NCBI RefSeq assembly: GCF_007858255.1
Contig: NZ_VFEU01000034.1
Coordinates: 1 to 50,926 of the forward strand
Reading direction: 5' to 3'
DNA: 50,926 nt
DNA from: Pseudomonas rhodesiae
GTDB taxonomy: Bacteria > Pseudomonadota > Gammaproteobacteria > Pseudomonadales > Pseudomonadaceae
A program made the translations under genes and the position numbers. This document shows, one piece after another, positions 35,796 to 43,942 of the stretch. The notes beneath the pieces are model-generated. The model searched no databases and was not told the origin of the DNA. It saw only the letters and a list, made by a program, of their open reading frames with translations. How positions within the stretch are numbered: the first letter of the stretch is position 1; each line of letters starts with the position of its first letter.

Positions 35796-38032
35796 TGAAC
35801 ACGCCTGAACTGATCCCCGGCCTGCCCCTCGGCGAACCGATCAACCTGTCCCGCCGGCGTTTTCTGGCCAGTACCGCCGTCGGCGCGCTGGTCATTGGTT
35901 TCGGCCTGCCGCTGGGCGCGTCCAGAGCCCAGGCCGCTGCCGGCGCAAGCGCCGAGCGCGGCACCCAGGTGCCGGCGTTTCTGGAGATTCGCCCCGACGG
36001 CAGCGTGCGCCTGCTCAGCCCGTTCATGGAAGGCGGCCAAGGCACCCATACCGCCATGGCGCAAATCGTCGGCGAAGAGCTGGACGCCGACCCCGCCACG
36101 TTCATCGTCGAAGCCGCGCCACCCGGCGACGCCTATGTGGTGATGGAAAACGGCATGCGCATCACCGGCGGCAGCATGTCGGTGCGCATGAGCTACCCGA
36201 CTATGCGCCGCCTCGGCGCCCTCGCCCGCGCCATGTTGCTGCAGGCCGGTGCCGAACAGCTCGGCGTGCCGGTGGCACAGTTGACCACCCAGCCAGGCCG
36301 CGTGGTGCATGCCGCGTCTGGCCGCTCGCTGGGCTACGGCGAGTTGGCCGGCCGTGCCCTGGACATGCCGGTGCCCGACCTGGCCAGCGTCACCCTGCGC
36401 GACCCCAGCCAATTCCGCTGGATCGGCAAACCGGTCAAACGCGTGGACGCCTATGACAAGTCCACCGGCAAGGCGCAGTACAGCATCGACCTGAAAGTCG
36501 ACGGTATGCTCCATGCCGCCGTGCAGCACGCGCCGCGCCTGGGCATGACGGTCGGCGGCCTGCGCAACCAGGCGCAGGTCGAGGCCATGAAGGGCGTGCA
36601 TTCCGTGCATCAATTACCCGGCGCGGTGGCGGTGGTGGCCGAGCGTTGGTGGCATGCCAAGCGCGCGGTGGAAGCGATCCAGGTGGACTGGCAGGAACCG
36701 ACTGCCGACTCAACGGTGCGAGCGATGCCGGCGGATTTTTCCAGCGACGCTTACCGTGATTTCCTCGCGGCCCAGCAGGGCCCGGCCCGTGACGATGAAA
36801 ACGAAGGCGATGTGGCCGGCGCGCTGTCCAGCGCCAAAACCAAGGTCGAAGCGACCTACCACAACCAATATGTCAACCACGCACAACTGGAGCCGCCGTC
36901 GGCACTGGCGCGCTTCAACCCGGACGGTTCGCTGGATATCTGGCTGCCCAACCAGGCGCCGGACATGTTCCGCGCTGACATCGCCAAGCGCACCGGCCTG
37001 GCGCCCGAGCGCATCCATCTGCATTCGCCGCTGTTGGGCGGTTTCTTCGGTCGGCACTTCCTGTACGACTCGGCCAGCCCCTACCCCCAGGCCATCGCGC
37101 TGGCCAAGGCGGTGGGTCGCCCGGTCAAGTTGATCTGGAGCCGTGAGGAAGAATTCCTGCGCGATGTCTTGCGCCCGGTGGCGGTGGTCAAGTTCCGTGC
37201 CGCGCTGGACGCCGACGGCCTGCCCGTGGCCATCGAAGCGGTAAGTGCCACCGAAGGCCCTACTGAAGCCATTGCCGGCAAACAGGGGGACAAACTCGAC
37301 CCCACGGCGCTCGAAGGGCTGTCGGGCAAGAGTTATGCGATCCCCAACAAGCGCATCGCGCAGATCTACGTCAAAGGCCCGGCCATGCTCGGCTACTGGC
37401 GTTCGGTGGGCAACTCCCTCAACGACTTCTTCTACGAAGCGTTCCTCGACGAGCTAGCCGACAAAGGTGGCCGCGATCCGTACGACCTGCGCTTGCACCT
37501 GCTGCGTGACAATCCGCGCCTGACCACGCTGCTCAAGGCAGTGGCTGAGTTGTCCGGCGGCTGGAAGCGCGGCCCCTACACCGCCGAAGACGGCACTCGC
37601 CGCGCGCGGGGCGTGGCCATGGCTTCGCCGTTCGGCTCCCATGCGGCGGTGATCGCCGAGGTGTCGATCGACAAAGGCCAGGTCAAGGTGCATCACATCT
37701 GGGAAGCCATCGATCCGGGCAGCATCGTCAACCCGGCCATCGTCGAGGCGCAGGTCAACGGTGCCGTGGCCCTGGGCCTGTCGCAAACCTTGCTGGAAGA
37801 AGCGGTGTATGTGGACGGCAAGCCACGGGCGCGCAATTACGACCTTTACCCGATCCTGCCACCTTCGCGGATGGCCCAGGTGCATGTGAAGATCGTGGAA
37901 AGCGGCGAAAAAATGGGCGGCATCGGCGAACCACCCCTGCCGGCCGTGGCGCCAGCGGTGGTCAATGCCGTGGCGCAACTGACTGGCCAGCGCGTGCGCA
38001 GCCTGCCATTGAGCCGACACACTTTCAGCTGA
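35795..38032 (+). CDS. Molybdopterin-binding subunit of aldehyde/isoquinoline-type oxidoreductase (IorB-like)
   Basis: Xanthine-dehydrogenase-family large subunit of 745 residues. A twin-arginine signal (NLSRRRFLASTAVGALVIGF) directs it to the periplasm. Mo-cofactor regions include GGFFGRHF and the catalytic-Glu motif GIGEPPLPAVAPAVVNAV. Gene order (2Fe-2S, Mo subunit, tri-heme cytochrome) defines a periplasmic oxidase of aldehydes or N-heterocycles coupled to the respiratory chain. The substrate cannot be told from sequence. ATG 35795 overlaps the previous stop. Confidence 0.93.
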   Translation: MNTPELIPGLPLGEPINLSRRRFLASTAVGALVIGFGLPLGASRAQAAAGASAERGTQVPAFLEIRPDGSVRLLSPFMEGGQGTHTAMAQIVGEELDADPATFIVEAAPPGDAYVVMENGMRITGGSMSVRMSYPTMRRLGALARAMLLQAGAEQLGVPVAQLTTQPGRVVHAASGRSLGYGELAGRALDMPVPDLASVTLRDPSQFRWIGKPVKRVDAYDKSTGKAQYSIDLKVDGMLHAAVQHAPRLGMTVGGLRNQAQVEAMKGVHSVHQLPGAVAVVAERWWHAKRAVEAIQVDWQEPTADSTVRAMPADFSSDAYRDFLAAQQGPARDDENEGDVAGALSSAKTKVEATYHNQYVNHAQLEPPSALARFNPDGSLDIWLPNQAPDMFRADIAKRTGLAPERIHLHSPLLGGFFGRHFLYDSASPYPQAIALAKAVGRPVKLIWSREEEFLRDVLRPVAVVKFRAALDADGLPVAIEAVSATEGPTEAIAGKQGDKLDPTALEGLSGKSYAIPNKRIAQIYVKGPAMLGYWRSVGNSLNDFFYEAFLDELADKGGRDPYDLRLHLLRDNPRLTTLLKAVAELSGGWKRGPYTAEDGTRRARGVAMASPFGSHAAVIAEVSIDKGQVKVHHIWEAIDPGSIVNPAIVEAQVNGAVALGLSQTLLEEAVYVDGKPRARNYDLYPILPPSRMAQVHVKIVESGEKMGGIGEPPLPAVAPAVVNAVAQLTGQRVRSLPLSRHTFS

Positions 38033-38048
38033 CCGACCGAGACCGCCC

Positions 38049-39392
38049 ATGAATAACCGATTCGCAAGAACCCTCGGCTGGTTGGCCGTGCCCTGCCTGG
38101 TCGCCGCCGGCGCACTGGCGTGGTATGTCACCCGCCAACCTGTAACCGCGTTCGAGCAGGCGCCAGCCGCCGAATTTGACCCTGCCCTGGTCAGCCGTGG
38201 CGAGTACGTCGCGCGCCTGAGCGACTGCGTGGCCTGCCACAGCCTGCCCGGCAAGGCACCGTTCGCCGGCGGCCTGGAAATGGCCACGCCGCTGGGTAAT
38301 ATCCACGCCACCAACGTGACCCCGGACCCTACCCACGGCATCGGCCGTTACAGCCTCGCCGACTTCGACCGCGCGGTGCGTCACGGCGTAGCGCCGGGCG
38401 GGCGGCGGCTGTACCCGGCCATGCCCTACCCCTCCTATGCCAAGCTCAGTGACGATGATGTGCGGTCGCTGTACGCCTTCTTTATGAAGGGCGTACAACC
38501 GGCCAACCAGGCCAACCTCCCCAGCGACATCCCCTGGCCGCTGAACATGCGCTGGCCCATTGCGCTGTGGAACGGGCTGTTCGCGCCAAACACCCCCTAT
38601 GCGGCCAAACCGGCCCAGGATGCGCTGTGGAACCGTGGCGCCTACATCGTCCAGGGCCCCGGCCATTGCGGCAGTTGCCACACCCCGCGTGGCCTGGCCT
38701 TCAATGAGAAAGCGCTGGACGAAGCCGGTAAGCCGTTCCTCGCCGGCGCCCTGCTCGACGGCTGGTACGCCCCCAGCCTGCGCCAGGACCCTAACACCGG
38801 TCTGGGCCGCTGGAGCGAGGCGCAGCTCGTGCAGTTCCTCAAGACGGGTCGCAACCAGCACGCGGTGGTGTACGGTTCGATGACTGAAGCGTTCAACAAC
38901 TCGACTCAGTTTATGAGCGACGACGACCTGGCGGCCATTGCCCGCTACCTCAAGTCACTGCCTGGCGACCCACAGCGCGACGGCGCACCCTGGGCCTATC
39001 AGGCCGTGGCCGCCAACGCCCGCCCGGATGCTCCCGGAGCCCACACCTACGCCACCCGCTGCGCCTCCTGCCATGGCCTGGACGGCAAAGGCCAGCCCGA
39101 TTGGATGCCGCCACTGGCGGGCGCCACTTCGGCCCTGGCCACAGAAACCGCCTCGGCCATCAACATCACCCTCAACGGCGCCCAGCGCGTAGTAGCCGCC
39201 GGCGTTCCGGACGCCTATCGCATGCCGGCCTTCCGCGAGCAACTGTCCGACCAGGACATCGCCGAAGTGCTGACCTACGTGCGTAGCACCTGGGGCAACC
39301 ACGGCAGCGCGGTCGAGGCCAAGGACGTGGGCAAACTGCGCGAGCACACCGATCCGGCGAGCAGCACGCCGATCATCTTGCAGATGCGCTGA
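38049..39392 (+). CDS. Tri-heme cytochrome c (electron acceptor of the Mo hydroxylase)
   Basis: Membrane-anchored periplasmic cytochrome of 447 residues. An N-terminal hydrophobic segment (about 8-28) is followed by three c-type heme sites, CVACH, CGSCH and CASCH, each in its own cytochrome domain. It resembles the cytochrome subunit of acetic-acid-bacteria-type alcohol/aldehyde dehydrogenases. It starts 16 bases after the Mo subunit and passes electrons to the quinone pool or an oxidase. Confidence 0.94.
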   Translation: MNNRFARTLGWLAVPCLVAAGALAWYVTRQPVTAFEQAPAAEFDPALVSRGEYVARLSDCVACHSLPGKAPFAGGLEMATPLGNIHATNVTPDPTHGIGRYSLADFDRAVRHGVAPGGRRLYPAMPYPSYAKLSDDDVRSLYAFFMKGVQPANQANLPSDIPWPLNMRWPIALWNGLFAPNTPYAAKPAQDALWNRGAYIVQGPGHCGSCHTPRGLAFNEKALDEAGKPFLAGALLDGWYAPSLRQDPNTGLGRWSEAQLVQFLKTGRNQHAVVYGSMTEAFNNSTQFMSDDDLAAIARYLKSLPGDPQRDGAPWAYQAVAANARPDAPGAHTYATRCASCHGLDGKGQPDWMPPLAGATSALATETASAINITLNGAQRVVAAGVPDAYRMPAFREQLSDQDIAEVLTYVRSTWGNHGSAVEAKDVGKLREHTDPASSTPIILQMR

Positions 39393-39413
39393 TCTGCGGC
39401 GTCACACCAACGA

Positions 39414-39447
39414 GCGGGCAAGCTCTGCAGATGCAAAGCTTGCCCGC
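39414..39447. terminator. Terminator-like hairpin between cytochrome and pncC
   Basis: Perfect 11-bp arms GCGGGCAAGCT / AGCTTGCCCGC with a 12-base loop, between convergent genes. No T-run. Confidence 0.55.
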
Positions 39448-39469
39448 CAAGGCCGCAGCACTGCCGCGC

Positions 39470-39961
39470 CTAACGGCCTACTGCCTCATCCAGAAAACGC
39501 ACCACGCCTTTCAACGCGTATTCAGCGGCAAGCACCTGCACCTGTTCGCGCGAACCGATGAAGCGTTCCTTGCGGCTGAATACCTTGACCGCGCCGTTGA
39601 GGTGATAAGCCCAGGCAAAGCACACGGTGCCCGGTGGAATGCCGTCGATGCTGTCAGGCCCCAGCAGGCCGGTTGTGGCAACAGCCACCTGGGCAGGGCT
39701 GTCGCGTAAGGCGCCCTGGGCCATTTCGCGGGCCACTTCGCAGCTGGTGAGGTTGAACGTCTTGATGGTGTAGGCACTGACGCCCAATAAGCGTTGCTTG
39801 GCCTCCTCGGAATACACCACGTACCCGCACTCGATACATGCACCACTGCCCTCGACTTGGGACAGCAACGTAATGATCTTGCCGGCCGTGCACGACTCGG
39901 CGGTGGTGAGCAGCAAGCGGTGTTGTTTCAGGCAGTCAATGGTGGCTGCGGCGATGGACAT
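39470..39961 (-). CDS. pncC: CinA C-terminal family nicotinamide-nucleotide amidohydrolase
   Basis: Protein of 163 residues equal to the stand-alone CinA C-terminal domain. It is predicted to deamidate NMN to nicotinate mononucleotide in NAD recycling. Family motifs are TTAESCTAGKI (21-27), GYVVYSEEAKQRLLGV and ATTGLLGPDSIDGIPPGTV. AGGAGG lies before the ATG at 39961. It lies 64 bases downstream of the DUF421 gene on the same strand. Confidence 0.88.
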   Translation of the reverse strand: MSIAAATIDCLKQHRLLLTTAESCTAGKIITLLSQVEGSGACIECGYVVYSEEAKQRLLGVSAYTIKTFNLTSCEVAREMAQGALRDSPAQVAVATTGLLGPDSIDGIPPGTVCFAWAYHLNGAVKVFSRKERFIGSREQVQVLAAEYALKGVVRFLDEAVGR

Positions 39962-40025
39962 GGTCTTTCCTCCTTGCAAAAGTCTTCGGCCCGCACACTG
40001 CGTGCGCTGATAGAGCTAGACGGCG

Positions 40026-40469
40026 TCACTCATAAGGAATCACGGAGATCTTGCCGTTGCGTTCAAGAATGGCGAAGCGGATCTGCCTCAGTTCGACGAT
40101 GCCCTGGGCAGAGCGCGCGGCCTCCAATACATCCTCGGCATCCAGCCGAGCACGCTTGAGGCGTTCGGGCAGCAAACGGCCATGCTCCACCAGCACCGTT
40201 GGCCCGCCATCGAGTACCCGGGCCAACCAGGTGAACCGTTGTTTGATCAGGGACAACCCGATGTCGATGGCGATCAGTGTCGCAATCACCAACACCGCAT
40301 TGGTCAGGGAAAAGTCATCGCCCAACAAGGCTTGCTGGGTGGCCTCGCCGATGACCATCAGCAGCACCAGATCGAAGGTGGTGAGTTCGGCCAGGGAGCG
40401 CCGACCGGCAATTTTGAACAGCACCATCAGCACCAGATAAATGGCGGCGGCGCGCAACACCGAATCCAT
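40026..40469 (-). CDS. DUF421 (YetF/YcaP-like) membrane protein
   Basis: Protein of 147 residues with three N-terminal hydrophobic segments (about 1-75) and a soluble DUF421 domain (GGPTVLVEHGRLLPERLKRARL...). The family motif FKIAGRRSLAELTTFDLVLLMVIG is present. Function is unknown; relatives in spores and Gram-negatives are membrane-associated. It lies nine bases downstream of the unknown membrane protein, in one apparent operon. Confidence 0.85.
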   Translation of the reverse strand: MDSVLRAAAIYLVLMVLFKIAGRRSLAELTTFDLVLLMVIGEATQQALLGDDFSLTNAVLVIATLIAIDIGLSLIKQRFTWLARVLDGGPTVLVEHGRLLPERLKRARLDAEDVLEAARSAQGIVELRQIRFAILERNGKISVIPYE

Positions 40470-40478
40470 GTGTACCCC

Positions 40479-40997
40479 CTAGGGATAAATGAACTGAGAA
40501 AATTGCAGCGCCGCCCCTGCGCCCAGCGCCACTTGAGTGTCGAAACGGCCTACGCCGTCACTGCGCAGATTCAGACGCAAAACTGCCTGGCCATCTGCGT
40601 CGCTGAGCACCCACAGCTTGACCCCCTGACCCGCCGCGCTGGCCTTGAGCGGTTGAGGTTGCAGCATCTCGATGTTGAACCCTTGGAGCAACTCGCCTTC
40701 GATGCGCGCCTCAAGCGCAGTGTTGGGTTGGCCGCGTAAGTGGATCACCAGCGTGTCGGATGCACCGTTACGCAGGAAGCGTTGATACTCCACGCGCACC
40801 TGACCATCGGCACTGTGCACCTGGGCCTCACTGAGCGGCCCTTTTGAAAACAAGCCGCCCAAGGTCAGCGCCACCAACAGCAGCAACCCGTACCAGCCCC
40901 AACGTTCGAAGCGCCAGACCTTGCGCTGAAGAGCCATGTCCTCGCGCACCGGGTCACGGCGACTGCACAGTTCGCCCTGAGGCTCTCCGCTCTCCAT
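40479..40997 (-). CDS. Hypothetical single-pass membrane protein
   Basis: Protein of 172 residues. A charged cytoplasmic N-terminus (about 1-33) precedes one membrane helix (WYGLLLLVALTLGGLF). A mostly beta-strand outer portion follows (GQVRVEYQRFLRNGASDTLVIHLRG and onward). I do not recognise a named domain. It is sandwiched between PLDc_N and DUF421 genes with gaps of 7 and 9 bases, so it is co-transcribed. Confidence 0.75.
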   Translation of the reverse strand: MESGEPQGELCSRRDPVREDMALQRKVWRFERWGWYGLLLLVALTLGGLFSKGPLSEAQVHSADGQVRVEYQRFLRNGASDTLVIHLRGQPNTALEARIEGELLQGFNIEMLQPQPLKASAAGQGVKLWVLSDADGQAVLRLNLRSDGVGRFDTQVALGAGAALQFSQFIYP

Positions 40998-41004
40998 GTC
41001 GTTA

Positions 41005-41226
41005 TCAACCTTTGCTGTGTTCGGGTGACGACGGCCCCTTGGTCACACCCCGCGGACCGGCAATGCTCCAGATAACCGCGCCGACAAACGGCAGCAGGAT
41101 CACCAATGCGGTCCATCCCAGCTTAGTGCGCGAGATTTTGCTGCTGCGCCAGACGCTGTTGATGATCCACAGGTCGAGCAATACCAGAATGACGGCCACG
41201 CCTGCCCAGAAGTAAGTGGTTTGCAT
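41005..41226 (-). CDS. PLDc_N-domain small membrane protein
   Basis: Protein of 73 residues with two hydrophobic helices (YFWAGVAVILVLLDLWIINSVW and LGWTALVILLPFVGAVIWSIAG) joined by a basic loop. The pattern SSKISRTKLGWTALVILLPFVGAVIW is that of the phospholipase-D-nuclease N-terminal domain, without any catalytic part. First gene of the minus-strand membrane group. Confidence 0.85.
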   Translation of the reverse strand: MQTTYFWAGVAVILVLLDLWIINSVWRSSKISRTKLGWTALVILLPFVGAVIWSIAGPRGVTKGPSSPEHSKG

Positions 41227-41546
41227 ACGGCACCTCCTATTCAGTGATGCACGTTTAGGCCCTGCACCGAGTGTAGAGGTTCACTCTATATGCAAGCGAA
41301 GCGGCAACTAAGCGAAGCGGCATAACAGCTATCAGTTCAATATCAAAGACAACACCGACACATTAAAAACTTATACGAAGCGGCGTTAACAAGACCATTT
41401 TGTACAAGTTATTCCGAGCAACTACCGCTCATCGTCATTTTCAAAAATTCTTCAAACATTTCCGTCAGTGCCGTTATCGGAGTTAATGCCTATTGTTGCA
41501 ATGGGCACTCATATAACCAAACTTGATTAAATAGTGGAGATGCATC
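41227..41546. other. AT-rich divergent promoter region
   Basis: About 320 bases with no gene. Short direct repeats of the type aagcgaagcggc occur near 41295-41325, and acgaagcggcg recurs near 41374. It should hold the promoters of the PLDc_N group and of the first KGG gene; no clear sigma-factor consensus could be assigned. Confidence 0.5.
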
Positions 41547-41723
41547 ATGCCTACCAGTAATAAAAACCCTGGCAACTTCGCCAATGATCATGAACGCGCA
41601 TCCGAGGCCGGGCGTAAAGGCGGCCAAGCGTCCGGCGGCAACTTTGCCAACGACCGCGAAAAAGCCGCCCAAGCTGGCCGCAAAGGCGGACAGCACAGCC
41701 ATGGCGGCGGCCGCACGTCGTAA
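41547..41723 (+). CDS. KGG-repeat stress-induced protein (Con-10-like), 58 aa
   Basis: Small hydrophilic protein, MPTSNKNPGNFANDHERASE... ending GGGRTS. It contains two KGG units (EAGRKGGQASGGNFANDREK and QAGRKGGQHSHGG). The family (GsiB/Con-10, PF10685 type) is associated with general stress and desiccation. GGAG (41535-41538) precedes the ATG. Confidence 0.88.
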   Translation: MPTSNKNPGNFANDHERASEAGRKGGQASGGNFANDREKAAQAGRKGGQHSHGGGRTS

Positions 41724-41770
41724 GTTCGCCAGCACACGGGCGCGATACAAATGCAACTTTCGTGACGTTC

Positions 41771-41810
41771 TAAAGCTTGTCTATACATCAAGACTGAACA
41801 GCAAGCTTTA
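41771..41810. terminator. Inverted repeat between the two KGG genes
   Basis: Perfect arms TAAAGCTTG (41771-41779) and CAAGCTTTA (41802-41810) with a 22-base loop, about 50 bases after the first KGG stop. It could be an end signal or an operator of the second gene. Confidence 0.4.
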
Positions 41811-41883
41811 CTGATTAGCGTGCGCCAAAGGCAACTTCACTAATGAAAGCTGCATAACCTTTATAACCATGAGGTAAACGACA

Positions 41884-42108
41884 ATGAGCACTCAGGATAA
41901 AAAAGGCCAAACAAGCGTTAACGAAGCGGGCAGCAAAGGCGGCCAACACAGTGGAGGGAACTTCAAGAACGATCCACAACGGGCCGCCGAAGCCGGCAGT
42001 AAAGGCGGCCAACACAGCGGTGGCAACTTTGCCAACGACCGTGAAAAAGCCTCCCAAGCCGGACGTAAAGGAGGGGAACACAGCCACGGTGGCGGGCGCA
42101 GCAGTTGA
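41884..42108 (+). CDS. KGG-repeat stress-induced protein, 74 aa
   Basis: Hydrophilic protein with three KGG units (EAGSKGGQHSGGNFKND, EAGSKGGQHSGGNFANDREK, QAGRKGGEHSHGGG). It is a paralogue of the 58-residue protein just upstream with one extra unit. GAGG precedes the ATG at a distance of about eight bases. A strong terminator follows. Confidence 0.9.
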   Translation: MSTQDKKGQTSVNEAGSKGGQHSGGNFKNDPQRAAEAGSKGGQHSGGNFANDREKASQAGRKGGEHSHGGGRSS

Positions 42109-42118
42109 GGCGCCAATG

Positions 42119-42149
42119 CAGGGGAGCCACACCGCTCCCCTGTTTTTTT
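42119..42149 (+). terminator. Intrinsic terminator after the second KGG gene
   Basis: CAGGGGAG-ccacaccg-CTCCCCTG followed by seven Ts. Confidence 0.92.
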
Positions 42150-42220
42150 CTCTAAGCCTGTGTGCTGACGCCGGGCTCTAACGGCTCAGCACGCTGCAAC
42201 AGCGCGCCCGGGGTTAGCCC

Positions 42221-42799
42221 TCAGGATTGCTCCTCGTCCTGGCGCCCTTGGATGTCTGCACGACACGCCGCCAGGATTTCATCGGCCAGTGCCGAGTCAT
42301 CCGGGCAGGCCCGTGACATGATCAACCCACCCAGCACCTGCGCCATCAACGCAAGATTGGCGGCACGCATCGCCGCCGCGTCTTGTTCTTCACCGTCGGC
42401 TTTTGCCTCGTGCATCGCGCTCACTTGGGCCTCGATGCCGGCGGCAAATGCAGCGCGAACCTCGTCTTCCTTGCGTGCCGCGTCACTGCATAACGCCGCC
42501 AGTGTGCACCCCGTAGCGCGCTGATCGCGGTGTTCTCGCGACAAGTAAAGATTCACGAATGCTTCGGTCGACGCCCCCGCCGTGCGGGCGGCGGACTCTG
42601 CCAGGCCGCACGCCGACGCTTGCGCCATCAGGTCGGCCTTGGATTCGAAGTGTTTGTAGAACCCACCTTGGGTAAACCCTGCCGCTGCCATCAAGTCAGC
42701 GATGCCCACACCGTCATAACCACGCTCGCGAAACAGCGCGGACGCGGTTTGCACGATGTGCGCGCGGTTGGCCTGGGCCTGTTGTTTAGAGACTTTCAT
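42221..42799 (-). CDS. TetR-family regulator
   Basis: Regulator of 192 residues. The N-terminal helix-turn-helix is IVQTASALFRERGYDGVGIADLMAAAGFTQGGFYKHFESK. The C-terminal half resembles the TetR_C regulators that control short-chain dehydrogenases. The start MKVSKQQAQANRAHI is the usual family N-terminus; an in-frame TTG at 42859 would lie inside the operator. Divergent from an SDR gene. Confidence 0.9.
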   Translation of the reverse strand: MKVSKQQAQANRAHIVQTASALFRERGYDGVGIADLMAAAGFTQGGFYKHFESKADLMAQASACGLAESAARTAGASTEAFVNLYLSREHRDQRATGCTLAALCSDAARKEDEVRAAFAAGIEAQVSAMHEAKADGEEQDAAAMRAANLALMAQVLGGLIMSRACPDDSALADEILAACRADIQGRQDEEQS

Positions 42800-42839
42800 C
42801 GTCCACCTGAAACTTATCCGTACAGGCCGCAAGCATACA

Positions 42840-42859
42840 TTGATGTCGACCAACATCAA
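42840..42859. promoter_or_regulatory. Palindromic operator between tetR-type and SDR genes
   Basis: TTGATGT-CGACCA-ACATCAA is a perfect 20-base palindrome about 40 bases before the TetR start and 76 before the SDR start, as expected for an autoregulated divergent pair. Confidence 0.6.
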
Positions 42860-42935
42860 AACGTTGACTTTTTAGATTTCGGTCGTAATCATTAGCACAC
42901 TTTCCATCACTGCGGCATTCCTTAGGATACTCACC

Positions 42936-43724
42936 ATGACTTCGCTCCCCGCTGTTCTGATCACTGGCGCCTCCTCCGGCATCGGTGCTACCTATGCCAA
43001 GCGCTTCGCCCGTCGTGGCCATGACCTGGTGCTGGTGGCGCGCGACAACGCGCGCCTGGAAACACTGGCTGCACAACTGCGCGAGGAAAACGGCGTGGCC
43101 GTGGAGGTGTTTCAGGCCGACTTGACCCAGGCCGCCGACCTCGCTGCGCTGGAAACCCGCCTGCGAGAGGACGCCCGTATCGGCATCCTGATCAATAACG
43201 CAGGCATGGCGCAGACCGGTGGCATCGTTGACCAGAGTGCCCAGGCGCTCGACCAATTGATCGCGCTGAACGTGGTGGCGCTGACGCGTCTGGCCGCCGC
43301 CGTGGCGCCGCGCTTTGCGCAGGCCGGTAGCGGTTCGATCATCAACCTGGGCTCGGTGGTGGGTTTTGCGCCTGAGTTCGGCATGTCGGTGTATGGCGCG
43401 ACAAAGGCATTCGTCCTGTTCCTGTCCCAAGGGTTGACCGTGGAATTGGCCGCCAAGGGCGTGTACATCCAAGCCGTTCTGCCCGCCGCCACCCGCACCG
43501 AAATCTGGGAACGCGCCGGCATCGACATCAACGCACTGCCGGAAGTGATGGACGTGGATGAGCTGGTGGACGCGGCGCTGCTGGGGTTCGACCGCCGCGA
43601 GCCAGTGACCATCCCGCCGCTGCACGTCGAAGGCCGTTGGGACCAACTGGATCAGGCGCGCCAGGGGCTGCTCTCGGATATCCGCCAGGCGCGCGCCGCC
43701 GAGCGGTATCAGGCGCAGTCCTGA
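42936..43724 (+). CDS. Short-chain dehydrogenase/reductase
   Basis: NAD(P)-dependent oxidoreductase of 262 residues. The cofactor motif TGASSGIGATYAKRF is at the N-terminus, followed by NNAG (LINNAGMAQTG) and the catalytic SerTyrLys set with YGATKAF. The substrate is unknown. Paired with the divergent TetR regulator, the usual arrangement for an inducible detoxification reductase. Confidence 0.92.
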   Translation: MTSLPAVLITGASSGIGATYAKRFARRGHDLVLVARDNARLETLAAQLREENGVAVEVFQADLTQAADLAALETRLREDARIGILINNAGMAQTGGIVDQSAQALDQLIALNVVALTRLAAAVAPRFAQAGSGSIINLGSVVGFAPEFGMSVYGATKAFVLFLSQGLTVELAAKGVYIQAVLPAATRTEIWERAGIDINALPEVMDVDELVDAALLGFDRREPVTIPPLHVEGRWDQLDQARQGLLSDIRQARAAERYQAQS

Positions 43725-43777
43725 GCGAACGTCATTAGCCGCTCATTTCCTTCAATGGCATCGGGCCCAAGGCAGTT

Positions 43778-43831
43778 TTGAAAGCACTGACCTTCAAACG
43801 CTACGGCAAAGCCCCCGGATATTGGCGTTGA
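43778..43831 (+). pseudogene. 5' remnant of a zinc-binding alcohol dehydrogenase gene
   Basis: Translation LKALTFKRYGKAP followed by a frame change to DIGV resembles the N-terminus of MDR-type quinone oxidoreductases (MKALTFKRYGKSPEIG). Reading then ends at TGA 43829-43831. Nothing recognisable as the rest of the gene follows before 43943. It may be the scar of a deletion between the SDR and the ketosynthase genes. Confidence 0.45.
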
Positions 43832-43942
43832 ACAGGTGCTGAGCGGCTATGACGGCGTGAAAAAGCCGCGGGGTGCTCAAACCCGGCGGCCGGATCGCTT
43901 CGGCCCACTGGACAAAGCCCTCGCCACGTCACGCCGCGTTCA

